In this document: positions 47,253 to 56,153 of the stretch, in pieces | Position numbering within the stretch: the first letter of the stretch is position 1 | Layout of the letters: the number at the start of each line of letters is the position of its first letter | Origin: DASZMJ01 sp035551935 | GTDB taxonomy: Bacteria; Planctomycetota; Planctomycetia; Isosphaerales; Isosphaeraceae | Reading direction: 5' to 3' | DNA: 57,275 bases | NCBI GenBank assembly: GCA_035551935.1 | Contig: DASZMJ010000411.1 | Coordinates: 1-57,275, forward strand | Program-made: the position numbers and the translations under genes | The notes under the pieces: generated by a model | What the model saw: the letters and a program-made list of their open reading frames with translations, nothing else | Told to the model about the DNA's origin: nothing | Database searches by the model: none

Positions 47253-50081
47253 TCACGAAACGCCGAGTTCCCGCACGACCCGCGCGCAGCGGTCGCAGAG
47301 GGTCGGGTGCTCGGCATCCCGGCCGACGCTGGGGCGGTGGTTCCAGCAGCGTTCGCACTTCGGGTGAGTCGACTTCGCGCACGAGACCACGAAGCGGTCC
47401 GCGGGCTCGGCCACGGTCGCGTCGCGATCGATCGCGACCTCGGAGACGTTGCAGATCATCTCGAGCATGTGCCGCTGCGCGGCCAGTCGCCGGACGAGGT
47501 CCGCATCGCGCGAGCGGATCGCGACGGACGCCTCCTGGCTGCTGCCGATGACCTTGTCCCTGCGCAGCGCCTCGAGCGCCGCGAGGACGCGGTCGCGGAC
47601 CTCGAGGAGTTCGCCCCAACGGGCCTCGCGCGCCTCGTCGTCGAAGGCCGGATCGGCCGCGGGGAACTCGGCGAGATGGACGCTGGTCGGCCTGTCCGGC
47701 GACGCGGGGAGGAAGTCCCAGAGCTCCTCCGCCGTGTGGGGGATGATCGGGGCGAGGAGGCGCGTCAAGGCGTCGTGGAGCCGGGCGAGGACGAACTGCG
47801 CGGCGCGACGATCGGGGCCGTCGGGGGCCTCGGCGTAGAGGCGATCCTTGAGGACGTCGAGGTAGAAGCTCGACAGCTCGACGGCGCAGAACTGGTAGAC
47901 GCGCTGATAGACGCGGTAGAACTCGAACCGCTCGTAGGCGTCGACCACGTCGCGGATGACCGTATTGAGCTGGCCGAGCGCCCAGCGGTCGAGCTCGTGG
48001 AGGGTCTCGGGAGGGACCGATTCCGGGTCGAAGCCGTCGTAGTCGTTCAGGTTGCCGAGGAGGTAGCGGAACGTGTTGCGGACCTTCCGGTACGCCTCCG
48101 ACGCCTCCTTGATGCCGCGCTCGCTGATCCGGATGTCCTCGGCGTAGTCCATGCTGGCGATGTAGAGCCGCAAGACGTCGGCGCCGTGCTGCTCGGTCGC
48201 CTTGACGGCCGAGATCACGTTGCCTTCCGACTTCGACATCTTCTTGCCGTGCGCATCGACGACGAAGCCGTGCGTCAAGACCGACTCGAACGGCGGCCGG
48301 CCGCGGGCGCCCATCGACGTCAGGATCGACGACTGGAACCAGCCGCGGTGCTGGTCGGAGCCTTCGAGGTACATATAGGCCGGCGAGCCGCCGAGTTCGT
48401 CGCGACGCTCGTCGAGCACGGCGCGGTGGCTGGAGCCGGACTCGAACCAGACGTCGAGGATGTCCCCCTCCTTGTGGAAGGCGGTCCCGCCGCACTTCTC
48501 GCACGAGGCGCCGGGGGGGACGAGCTCGGCCACCGGCCGCGTGAACCAGGCGTCGGCGCCCTGCTCGCGGAAGAGGTCGCGGGCGTGGCGGACGCTCGGC
48601 GGGGTCAGGAGCTGGGTGCCGCAGGCGTCGCAGCCGAGCGCGGGGATCGGCACGCCCCACGAGCGCTGGCGGCTGATGCACCAGTCGGGCCGCAAGGAGA
48701 CCATCGCCTCGATCCGCGACTCCCCCCACGCGGGCATCCAGCGCACGTCGTCTTTGATCGCCGCGAGCGTCCGCTGTCGCAAGTCGTCGTGATCCACGGC
48801 GATGAACCATTGCTCGGTCGCGCGGAAGATCACCGGCTTCTTGCAGCGCCAGCAGTGCGGGTAGCTGTGGACGAGCGGCACCTCGTGGAAGAGCGCGCCC
48901 GATTCCTTCAACGTCGCCACGATCTCCGGGTTCGCCGCGAAGACCGACTTGCCGACGAGCCACGACGGCGCCTCGCTGGTGAACCGGCCCGAGACATCCA
49001 CCGGGCTGAGCGTCGGCAGGCCGTATTGCTGCCCCGTGCGGAAGTCCTCGGCCCCGTGCCCCGGCGCGGTGTGGACGAGGCCGGTGCCGTCCTCGACGCT
49101 CACGTAGCCGGCGAGCACGACCACCCCCTCGCGATCGAGGAAGACGTGGCGATACCGCGCCCCTTCCAGGTCCTTGCCCCGGCAGCGGCCGACCTCGGCG
49201 AAGTCCGTCACGCCGCGCAGCCCCATCACCTTCGCGACCAAATCAACGGCAAGGATGGTTTGCACGGTCTGATTCGTCGATGGGTCGACGTACCGGACCC
49301 CGGCGTATTCGAGGTCCGGGTGCGCGGCGATGGCGACGTTGGCCGGGAGGGTCCACGGGGTCGTCGTCCAGATCATCGCGTGCCAGGGGCCGTCGGCGAA
49401 CGCGGCGGGGACGCCCGACGTGAGCGGGAAGTTGACGTAGATGCTCGGCGTCGTCTCGTCGCGGTATTCGAGCTCGGCCTCGGCCAATGCGGTGCGGTCG
49501 TTGAAGCACCAGTGGATCGGCTTGAGCTGGCGGAAGACGTAGCCCTTTTCCACGAGGTCGGCCAGCACGTCCATGATGCCGGCTTCATAACGGGGGTCGA
49601 GCGTGAGGTACGGGTTCTCCCAGTCGCCGAGCACGCCGAGGCGGCGGAACTGGTCGCGCTGGACGTTGACCCACTTCATCGCCGCCTTGTGACACAGCGC
49701 CCGGACCTCCGCCGCGTCCATCGTCGCGGCCTTCGGGCCCAGGTCCTTGACCACGCCGTGCTCGATCGGCAACCCGTGGCAGTCCCAGCCGGGGACATAC
49801 GGGCTGTCGAAGCCGCGCATGGTCAACGATCGCACGACCAGATCCTTGAGGACCTTGTTGAGCATGGTCCCCATGTGGATCTCGCCGTTGGCATACGGCG
49901 GGCCGTCGTGCAGGACCCTCCGCTCCCTCTCGGCGCGGGACTCGCGCACTTTCTTGTATAAATCCTGCTCCTGCCACCGCGCCTGGATCTTCGGCTCGCG
50001 CACCGTCAGGTTCGCCTTCATGTCGAACCGGGTGGTGGGCAGGTTCAGCGTGTCTTTGTAGCGCTTGGCGTCGGTGGACAT
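47253..50081 (-). CDS. ileS: Isoleucyl-tRNA synthetase
   Basis: IleS charges tRNA-Ile with isoleucine. The 942 residues have the class I signatures: HMGT (HIGH-type) at 69-72 within PPYANGEIHMGT and KMSKS within HGKKMSKSEGNV. The CP1 editing domain lies between them. The C-terminal zinc finger CERCWNH...CDRCARVV marks the bacterial IleS type. The ATG at 50081 begins MSTDAKRYKDTLNLP, the usual start. No T-box is visible upstream. Confidence 0.97.
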   Translation of the reverse strand: MSTDAKRYKDTLNLPTTRFDMKANLTVREPKIQARWQEQDLYKKVRESRAERERRVLHDGPPYANGEIHMGTMLNKVLKDLVVRSLTMRGFDSPYVPGWDCHGLPIEHGVVKDLGPKAATMDAAEVRALCHKAAMKWVNVQRDQFRRLGVLGDWENPYLTLDPRYEAGIMDVLADLVEKGYVFRQLKPIHWCFNDRTALAEAELEYRDETTPSIYVNFPLTSGVPAAFADGPWHAMIWTTTPWTLPANVAIAAHPDLEYAGVRYVDPSTNQTVQTILAVDLVAKVMGLRGVTDFAEVGRCRGKDLEGARYRHVFLDREGVVVLAGYVSVEDGTGLVHTAPGHGAEDFRTGQQYGLPTLSPVDVSGRFTSEAPSWLVGKSVFAANPEIVATLKESGALFHEVPLVHSYPHCWRCKKPVIFRATEQWFIAVDHDDLRQRTLAAIKDDVRWMPAWGESRIEAMVSLRPDWCISRQRSWGVPIPALGCDACGTQLLTPPSVRHARDLFREQGADAWFTRPVAELVPPGASCEKCGGTAFHKEGDILDVWFESGSSHRAVLDERRDELGGSPAYMYLEGSDQHRGWFQSSILTSMGARGRPPFESVLTHGFVVDAHGKKMSKSEGNVISAVKATEQHGADVLRLYIASMDYAEDIRISERGIKEASEAYRKVRNTFRYLLGNLNDYDGFDPESVPPETLHELDRWALGQLNTVIRDVVDAYERFEFYRVYQRVYQFCAVELSSFYLDVLKDRLYAEAPDGPDRRAAQFVLARLHDALTRLLAPIIPHTAEELWDFLPASPDRPTSVHLAEFPAADPAFDDEAREARWGELLEVRDRVLAALEALRRDKVIGSSQEASVAIRSRDADLVRRLAAQRHMLEMICNVSEVAIDRDATVAEPADRFVVSCAKSTHPKCERCWNHRPSVGRDAEHPTLCDRCARVVRELGVS

Positions 50082-50133
50082 AGGATGGTGATCAGCAAAT
50101 AATTTGGATTTGATCTAGAATCCGACCGGCACA

Positions 50134-50391
50134 TCAATCCTCATCCGCGGCGGAAAAGGGGATGCGCGGGCTCGCCTTCGATCGGGCGAGGAGGGCCCGA
50201 AAGGCCGGATTCGACTCGATCAGGTCGCTGATGAACGAGTCGTCTTCGGCGGCGGAGTCGAGTGGAACTATGGCCACGAGCCGATGATCGGGCATCTCGA
50301 CTACGAGGATCTCCCCCGTGTCGAGGCATTCCAACAGGTTCGTCCGGAGGTCCCCCTCCAGGCGACTCTGCGGGATCTCCTTCGTGCTCAT
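50134..50391 (-). CDS. Small antitoxin-like protein
   Basis: This 85-residue protein reads IPQSRLEGDLRTNLLECLDTGEILVVEMPDHRLVAIVPLD, a Phd/YefM-like beta-alpha layout. The tail ESNPAFRALLARSKASPRIPF is typical of small planctomycete proteins. No toxin gene is adjacent; the neighbours are purine nucleoside phosphorylase and IleS, so it may be an orphan antitoxin or a regulator. It starts 19 bp after the PNP stop and may be cotranscribed. Confidence 0.65.
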   Translation of the reverse strand: MSTKEIPQSRLEGDLRTNLLECLDTGEILVVEMPDHRLVAIVPLDSAAEDDSFISDLIESNPAFRALLARSKASPRIPFSAADED

Positions 50392-50410
50392 TGTACGCTA
50401 CGCCCTCGAA

Positions 50411-51238
50411 TCAGAGCGACCCGAGCCCTTCCAGCACTTTCTTGACGATCGTCCTGAGCTTCCCCTCGGCCTCGCGGGCGACGGCGAGGATGTCCTCGAT
50501 CTTGACGGGCTCGAGCGCGTCGGGGAGGCAGCGGTCGGTGATGATCGAGAAGCCGAGGACGCGCAGGCCCGCGTGGACGGCGACGAGGACCTCGGGGACG
50601 GTCGACATGCCGACGACGTCGGCGCCGATGCCGCGGAGGAAGCGGTACTCGGCGCGGGTCTCGAGGTTCGGGCCGGTCACCGCCATGTAGACACCGCGAT
50701 GGGCGACGATGTTCTCCTCGAGCGCGGCCCGCAGCGCCATTTCTTGCAAGGCGCGGTCGTAAGGCTCGATCAGGTCGGGGAATCGGGGGCCGAGGCGGTC
50801 GTCGTTCGGGCCGATCAGGGGGTTGACGCCCATCCCATTGATGTGGTCCTCGATGACGATCAGGTCCCCCCGGTCGTGGAGCGGGTTCAGGCCGCCGGCG
50901 GCGTTGGAGACGATCAGGATCGAGCAGCCCAGTTCCTTGAGGACGCGGACGGGGAACGTGACCTGCGCGGGCGAATAGCCTTCGTAGAGGTGGAACCGGC
51001 CGTCCATCGCGGCGACGACCTGGCCGGCGAGCCGGCCGCAGACGAGCCGGCCGCGGTGGCTCTCGACGGTCGCGCGGGGGAAGTGGGGGATCTCCTCGTA
51101 GGGTAAGGTCGCCTCGGCGGCGATCTCCTCGGCCAGGGCGCCGAGGCCGGTGCCCAGGACGATGCCGACGCGGGGCACCCCTTGCCAGGCGGCTCGCACG
51201 CGCGCCGCGGCCTCCCGGACGTCGTCCCAATGATGCAT
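50411..51238 (-). CDS. Purine nucleoside phosphorylase (trimeric, PNP-I)
   Basis: This 275-residue enzyme splits inosine and guanosine with phosphate. Motifs are VGIVLGTGLGALAEEI, RFHLYEGYSPAQVTFPVRVL, VSNAAGGLNP, TGPNLETRAEYRFLR and VVGMSTVPEVLVA. The ATG at 51238 begins MHHWDDVREAA; the longer frame upstream runs into the TPR gene. Together with hpt it indicates purine salvage. Confidence 0.94.
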   Translation of the reverse strand: MHHWDDVREAAARVRAAWQGVPRVGIVLGTGLGALAEEIAAEATLPYEEIPHFPRATVESHRGRLVCGRLAGQVVAAMDGRFHLYEGYSPAQVTFPVRVLKELGCSILIVSNAAGGLNPLHDRGDLIVIEDHINGMGVNPLIGPNDDRLGPRFPDLIEPYDRALQEMALRAALEENIVAHRGVYMAVTGPNLETRAEYRFLRGIGADVVGMSTVPEVLVAVHAGLRVLGFSIITDRCLPDALEPVKIEDILAVAREAEGKLRTIVKKVLEGLGSL

Positions 51239-51288
51239 GGTGTGTCGATCCGGTTGGAGGGCGGCGGCGGTGATCGGTCGGGGGTCGC

Positions 51289-51723
51289 TCAGCACCGGCC
51301 GCGGACGGCCTCGCGGACGAGGCGGGCGAAGCGGGGGTCGGGCCGGAGCGAGCGGAGGTCCGGGTCGGAGCAGAGGCGCCGGAGGCGGCGGTAGCCCAGG
51401 GCGATGGCGTGGCCGAGGGCGTCGAAGGCCGGGTCGGGCCGGCCGAGCACGGCGTAGGTGCAGGCGAGGTTGTACCAGACCGTCGGCCGGTCGGGCAGGA
51501 GCCGCGAGAGCCGGCGGTCCAGGGCCAGGGCGCGGCGGTGCAGGCCCTTGGCGGCGAGGTTCATCGCGTGGACGCGAAGGGCCTCGGGATAGCACGGGTC
51601 GCGGTCCAGGACGCGGCCGAGGAAGTCGATCTCGAAGTCGAGTTGCGCCTGGGCGCGGGGGCGTCGCGCGGTGGTCTCGGTCTCGGGCCGGGAGTCGGCG
51701 GGGCTGTCCTCGGCTGCGGCCAT
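51289..51723 (-). CDS. TPR-repeat protein
   Basis: This 144-residue protein has TPR-like helix pairs: RDPCYPEALRVHAMNLAAKGLHRRALALDRR and PTVWYNLACTYAVLGRPDPAFDALGHAIALGY. It probably mediates protein contacts. The N-terminus is an Asp/Pro-rich linker. It is 50 bp upstream of PNP on the same strand. The ATG at 51723 is preferred over a longer low-complexity frame. Confidence 0.78.
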   Translation of the reverse strand: MAAAEDSPADSRPETETTARRPRAQAQLDFEIDFLGRVLDRDPCYPEALRVHAMNLAAKGLHRRALALDRRLSRLLPDRPTVWYNLACTYAVLGRPDPAFDALGHAIALGYRRLRRLCSDPDLRSLRPDPRFARLVREAVRGRC

Positions 51724-51832
51724 GGTTCGGAGACTCCCAGGTCCAAGGGGATCGATCGGGTCGGCAACGGGTCCGGCGCGGGCCGCGGCCGTCGCGCGGG
51801 CGAACCCCGCGCGACGCCTGGATTCGTTCGGC

Positions 51833-52174
51833 TCAGATGTCCTCATCCTCGAGCTCCTCTTCCTCCTCCTCCTCCTCCTCCTCGTCGTCGAAGTCGTCGT
51901 CGAGGTCGTCGTCGAGGTCGTCGTCGTCGTCGTCGAGGTCGAGGTCCTCGATGTCGGTCAGGTCCTCGTCCTCGTCGAGGTCGTCGTCGAGGTCGTCCTC
52001 CTCGTCGTCGTCGAGGTCGTCGTCGAGATCCTCGTCGTCGTCCTCCTCGAGGTCGTCGTCGAGCTCCTCCTCGTCATCGCGGGCGAGCAGGGGGGGCGGG
52101 TCGCGGTCGTCGAGGGCCGGCGCCCCGGCGCGGCCCGGCTCGATGATCTCCGGCAGCTCCAGACGGTCCCACAT
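51833..52174 (-). CDS. Extremely acidic low-complexity protein
   Basis: This 113-residue protein begins MWDRLELPEIIEPGRAGAP. Its last 75 or so residues are almost all Asp, Glu and Leu in repeated DDDLDDDLDD-like units, ending in a run of ten Glu. The DNA is a GAC/GAG/GAA-type triplet repeat, so length may vary between strains. It may be a chaperone-like or DNA-mimic acidic protein; nothing shows which. GAGG is upstream of the ATG. Confidence 0.65.
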   Translation of the reverse strand: MWDRLELPEIIEPGRAGAPALDDRDPPPLLARDDEEELDDDLEEDDDEDLDDDLDDDEEDDLDDDLDEDEDLTDIEDLDLDDDDDDLDDDLDDDFDDEEEEEEEEEELEDEDI

Positions 52175-52328
52175 CAGGTCGGTCCTCTCTCGATCAAAAG
52201 GGGGGTCGGTGGTCGCCCCCGCCCGTCCGATCTCGTTCCGCGGCTCGCCCGCCGGGGGCCCGGCGCGATCAAAGCCATACGCATACTCGCGACGCAAAGG
52301 GATTGTCAAGCCTCAAGTAGCGACTCCC

Positions 52329-53315
52329 TCAGGCCAGCCGGACGACCTGCCCCGAGGCGCCGGCCCGGCCGATCGCCTCGAGCAGCCGGACGGTCTCCAG
52401 CGCCTGGTCGGCCGGGCAGCAGAGCGGGGCGTCGCCGGTCACCGCGGCGACGAAGTTGCCGTCGATGTCCTCGGCCCTTGCCGGCAGCGCGACCTCGACG
52501 CCCGGCCCCGCGGCCGGCTCCTCGATCAAGGAGTCGGCCGTCGCCCGCAGCCGGCCGCGCTCGCCGAAATAGGTCAAGGCGAAGATCGTGCCCGGCGAGA
52601 CGCCCGAGATCCCCAGCGTCGCCGGCGTGCCGTCGGCCAGCCGCAACGCCGCGGCGGTCACGACGTCGGCCCCCGAGTCGTGCCGGACCTGGATCGCGGC
52701 GACCTCGACCGCCGACCGGCCGGTCGTCCAGAGCAGCGCGTCGACCAGGTGGTCGCCGGCATCGAACAGGATGCCGCCGCCGGTGGCCTTGGCGTCGAAC
52801 CGCCAGGCGTCCTCGGCCCCGCCGTGCGCCGCCAGCCACGGGGCGGCCAGGGTGGCCTGCACCAGCCGCAACGGCCCGATGGCGCCGTCGAGCACCCGAC
52901 GGCGGGCCTCGACGAGGCTGGGGCGGAGCCGGTACTGGTGGCCCACGCCGACCTTACGCTTGCGGCCCCGGGCCAGCCCGATGACGTCGGCGGCCTCCTG
53001 GACGTCGATCGACAGCGGCCTCTCGATGAACACGTGGCAACCGGCCTGGAGCGCGTCCATCGCGATCCGGTAGTGGCGGCGGTGGGGCGTGAAGATCGCC
53101 AGGGCGTCGGGCGTGACCGCGCCGAGCAGCTCCTTGTGGTCGGCGAACGTCGGCGACGGGCCGTCGGGCCCCGCGGGCACGAGGTCCGCCAGGGCCCGCG
53201 CCGCGGCCGGGTCGGGGTCGGCGCAGCCGACGACGCGGACCCCGTCGATCGCGAGCAGCCGCGCCAGGTGCGTGCGCGCCGCCAGGCCGCAGCCGGCGAT
53301 CCCGATGCGAAGCAC
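52329..53315 (-). CDS. Gfo/Idh/MocA family oxidoreductase with ERP in place of EKP
   Basis: This 328-residue protein has the N-terminal Rossmann motif IGIAGCGLAARTHL and the dehydrogenase core GGGILFDAGDHLVDAL, with Asp185 and His189. The conserved Lys of the EKP motif is Arg99 here (FIERPLSID), so activity may be altered or lost. The GTG at 53315 has GGAGGGG upstream. The substrate is unknown. Confidence 0.86.
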   Translation of the reverse strand: MLRIGIAGCGLAARTHLARLLAIDGVRVVGCADPDPAAARALADLVPAGPDGPSPTFADHKELLGAVTPDALAIFTPHRRHYRIAMDALQAGCHVFIERPLSIDVQEAADVIGLARGRKRKVGVGHQYRLRPSLVEARRRVLDGAIGPLRLVQATLAAPWLAAHGGAEDAWRFDAKATGGGILFDAGDHLVDALLWTTGRSAVEVAAIQVRHDSGADVVTAAALRLADGTPATLGISGVSPGTIFALTYFGERGRLRATADSLIEEPAAGPGVEVALPARAEDIDGNFVAAVTGDAPLCCPADQALETVRLLEAIGRAGASGQVVRLA

Positions 53316-53639
53316 GGCGACCCCTCCGTTCCGACCGACCCGACCGACCCCCCGGTGTCCCCGTCACCGGCGGAATCATCCCAGCAATCCGCGCCGCGTA
53401 AGTCAAGAGATCATCCGGCCCTTCCGCTCCCTCATCCCGAGACCACCGCCCCGGTTGCGATGCGACCCCGGCCGTCCCGGGCGGCGGCCCCGGCCTACTC
53501 TACCACGTCGCGCGCCGGCTTGCGGCGATTTCGGCGGGGCCGATCGTCGCCCCGGGCCCGCCCGTATCGTAGGGTCCCTTCGGGGCATTGCCTCGACCCA
53601 TTGGACCCCGTGCTTCGGCCCGACGCGAGGATCACGACG
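53316..53639. other. Divergent gap of 324 bp
   Basis: The gap separates the minus-strand oxidoreductase from the plus-strand small gene. It should hold both promoters, but I cannot place -35/-10 boxes with confidence. A fragment TAGGGTCC near 53572 resembles the start of the 29409 palindrome family. Confidence 0.5.
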
Positions 53640-53828
53640 ATGATCGACCCGAAGCCTCCCGCGACCGAATCCGCGTCGCCCGAGCTCGCCGAATTCATGG
53701 AGGCGATGCGCCGCTATCGCGAGTCCAGCGGCCGCATGTTCCCGACCTGGAGCGAGGTCCTCGAAGTCCTCCGCGGCCTCGGCTACGAGAAGCCCAAGGC
53801 GTCGTGCGACCAGCGCGAGTGCGCCTGA
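53640..53828 (+). CDS. Short conserved-looking planctomycete protein
   Basis: This 62-residue protein ends in RESSGRMFPTWSEVLEVLRG followed by LGYEKP. The phrase MFPTWSEVLEVL occurs in short planctomycete proteins of unknown role, from memory. The start ATG at 53640 has GAGGAT upstream. It sits between the Gfo/Idh/MocA gene and the palindrome at 53870. Confidence 0.6.
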   Translation: MIDPKPPATESASPELAEFMEAMRRYRESSGRMFPTWSEVLEVLRGLGYEKPKASCDQRECA

Positions 53829-53848
53829 AACCTCCCCCGTCTCTCCCC

Positions 53849-55438
53849 TCAATCCGGCCCGGCCTCGGTGGGCGGCACGCCCTGCCAGGGCGTGGCCGGG
53901 TCGGGACCACGCCCTGGCAGGCCGTGCCACCCGGACGGCCCGTCCTCGGGCTTGCGTCGCGACGAGGCATGGCGCCAGAAGGCGTAGACGGGCAGGCCCG
54001 TGGCCACGATCACCAGGCCCGGCCAGGTCGTCGCCGGCTGCGCGACGAACAGGACGAGGACGATCGTCGCCGCCCCCACGATGTAGAGCGCCGGCACGAC
54101 CGGATAGCCGATCGCGCGATACGGCCGCTCGGCGTCGGGCCGTCGCCGTCGCAGCCGGAAGAGGCCGGCGATCGTCAAGATATAGAAGAGGAGTGCCGCC
54201 GAGATCACATAATCCAGCAGGTTCGAGTACAGGTTGCCGAAGGTCGTCACGCCGGTCGTCGGGTCGAATCGGACGACCGTCCGGGGCAGGACCAGCGCCG
54301 CCGACCAGAGCCCCTGGATGATCAACGCGACGGCCGGGACGTGGCGCCGGCTCAGCCGCGCGGCCCGCTCGAAGAAGAGGCCGTCGCGCGCCATCGCGTA
54401 GAAGGCGCGGGCGCCCGAGAGGATCAGGCCGTTGTTGCAGCCGAAGGTCGAGACCATGATCGCCACGGCCATGACCACCGCCCCCCGGCCGCCGAGGATC
54501 GCCGTCGCCAACGCCGTCGCCACCCGGTCGTTCGGGGCTTTTTGGATCTCCTCGAACGACAGGCCCGCCATGTACGCGACGTTCGCCAGCAAGTAAAGGA
54601 CGATCACCAGGCCCGTCCCCAGCCCGAGGGCCAGCGGGACCGTCCGCCTCGGCTCCTTGACCTCGGCCGCGATGAAGGTGACGCTGTTCCAGGCGTCCGA
54701 GGAGAACAACGAGCCCGTCTGCGCCACGCAGATCGCGACGACGAGGCCCAGCGGCGTCAACGCCGAGAGCCCCCGGCCGACCTCCTTCAGGCCCCCCGGC
54801 CGGATCGCCCACGCCTGGCCGAAGTTGTCGGCCGCGGCCGTCGCGTTCCAGCCGATCGTCAGGCCCAGCACGATCAACGCCAGCAAGGTCCCCACCTTGG
54901 CGACCGTGAACCCGTTCTGCACGAGCTTGCCCAGCCGCAAGCCCCGCGTGTTCATCCAGGTCTGGAGCGCGATCAACGCGACCGCCACGAGCTGCGCCGT
55001 CGACAGCGAGACCGCGTAGCCCGACCCGACGGGGACGGGATGGATCACATAGTTTGATTCGGATATGAATGGCCAGAGCACGCCCAGGTACTTGGCGAAG
55101 CCGATCGAGACCGCGGCGATCGTCCCGGTCTGGATGACGAGGAAGAACGTCCAGCCGTAGAGGAAGCCGGCGATCGGCCCGTGGGCCTCGCGGAGGTAGA
55201 CGTACTGGCCGCCGGCCCGGGGGAGCATCGCGGCGAGCTCGCCGTAGCTGAGCGCGCCGACGACGGTCAGGGCGCCGGTCACGAGCCAGACGACCATCAG
55301 CCAGCCCGGCGCGCCGACCTGGCGGGCGATCTCGGCGGGGACGATGAAGATGCCCGAGCCGATCATCGTGCCGGCGACCAGCATCGTCGCGTCCAGGGCG
55401 CCGACGCCCCGGACGAACCCCTTCTCCTCACTCTCCAT
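53849..55438 (-). CDS. APC superfamily amino acid permease
   Basis: This 529-residue transporter has 12 or more hydrophobic segments and the APC motif GTMIGSGIFIVPAEIARQVG in TM1, then GALSYGELAAMLPRAGGQYVYLREA. It is probably a LAT-like amino acid exchanger or importer. The last 25 codons run through the palindrome at 53870-53932 and read GWHGLPGRGPDPATPWQGVP, a foreign tail. The ATG at 55438 overlaps the LpxH-like stop by 11 bp. Confidence 0.9.
   Translation of the reverse strand: MESEEKGFVRGVGALDATMLVAGTMIGSGIFIVPAEIARQVGAPGWLMVVWLVTGALTVVGALSYGELAAMLPRAGGQYVYLREAHGPIAGFLYGWTFFLVIQTGTIAAVSIGFAKYLGVLWPFISESNYVIHPVPVGSGYAVSLSTAQLVAVALIALQTWMNTRGLRLGKLVQNGFTVAKVGTLLALIVLGLTIGWNATAAADNFGQAWAIRPGGLKEVGRGLSALTPLGLVVAICVAQTGSLFSSDAWNSVTFIAAEVKEPRRTVPLALGLGTGLVIVLYLLANVAYMAGLSFEEIQKAPNDRVATALATAILGGRGAVVMAVAIMVSTFGCNNGLILSGARAFYAMARDGLFFERAARLSRRHVPAVALIIQGLWSAALVLPRTVVRFDPTTGVTTFGNLYSNLLDYVISAALLFYILTIAGLFRLRRRRPDAERPYRAIGYPVVPALYIVGAATIVLVLFVAQPATTWPGLVIVATGLPVYAFWRHASSRRKPEDGPSGWHGLPGRGPDPATPWQGVPPTEAGPD
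53870..53932. repeat. REP-like palindrome, copy 3, inside a coding tail
   Basis: The 26-nt arms (53870-53895 and 53907-53932) are related to copies 1 and 2 but differ at a few positions. The loop is 11 nt. Unlike the others, it is translated as the C-terminus of the APC permease, and the conserved right flank is missing. Confidence 0.8.
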
Positions 55439-56153
55439 GCCCAGCGCCCCCCGGCTCGACGGTCAAGCGTGCCCCGGCGGCGTCGATTGTCAGGTAACTC
55501 GACCCGTGAAGCCAGTCCCCGAGCACGATCCATCGCGGCCGACCGGAATCGTCGTCGATCGGGTGGCGGTGGACGTGGCCGAAGACGGCCAGGTCGATCG
55601 CCGGGTCGAGCCGGCTCGCGTAGCGCCGGAATGCGTTCATATGCTTGCGGGTCGAGGCGGGGAGGTTCCGGTCGTTCGAACGGTCCAGCACCGTCTCCAG
55701 GCCCCGCGCCAGCGGCCCCGGCACGGCCCCGAAGGCGTGGAGGAACGCGCGGCCTTCCATCAACGACTTCAAGGGCCCCCGGCCGCCGACGAGGTGGCCG
55801 TGGGTCAGGTGCAGGCGGAGGCCGAAGGCGTCCAGCTCCAGCGGGTTCGGCACGACCCGGGCCCCCAGGTGTCGCTCGAAGTGCGGGCCGAGCCAGGTGT
55901 CGTGGTTGCCGGGCAGGATCGTCAGGGTCCCGCCGCGACCGGAATACTCGGCCAATGCCCGCAGGCCGGGGCAGGCCATCGGGTCGTCGCGGCGCTGGCG
56001 GGAAGCGTACCAGAAGTCGCAGAGGTCGCCGACGATCGTGAGCGGGTCGGCCGGGTCGATCGTCCGGACCCAGGCCGCGAAGCGATGGCCGCGGTCGGGG
56101 CGGTCGAGCCGCAGGTGGATGTCGCTCGCGAAGTAGCTCCTCAGACCTCCCAA
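55428..56153 (-). CDS. LpxH-like UDP-2,3-diacylglucosamine pyrophosphatase
   Basis: This 241-residue calcineurin-like metallophosphoesterase has the metal motifs SDIHL at 10-14, VGDLCDFW at 41-48, GNHD at 82-85, THGHL and FGHVHRHP. This is the LpxH layout, a step in lipid A synthesis. There is no ATG; the TTG at 56153 is preceded by a G-rich stretch and overlaps the MBL gene by 13 bp. A CTG at 56144 is an alternative. Confidence 0.83.
   Translation of the reverse strand: MGGLRSYFASDIHLRLDRPDRGHRFAAWVRTIDPADPLTIVGDLCDFWYASRQRRDDPMACPGLRALAEYSGRGGTLTILPGNHDTWLGPHFERHLGARVVPNPLELDAFGLRLHLTHGHLVGGRGPLKSLMEGRAFLHAFGAVPGPLARGLETVLDRSNDRNLPASTRKHMNAFRRYASRLDPAIDLAVFGHVHRHPIDDDSGRPRWIVLGDWLHGSSYLTIDAAGARLTVEPGGAGHGE

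Noticed and set aside
50082..50133. T-box leader for ileS
   Set aside because: The gap is too short and holds no T-box consensus or specifier stem.
51237..53828. An 863-codon plus-strand frame with Ser-rich repeats
   Set aside because: Only the last 62 codons look like a gene; the Ser runs are the antisense reading of the acidic triplet repeat.
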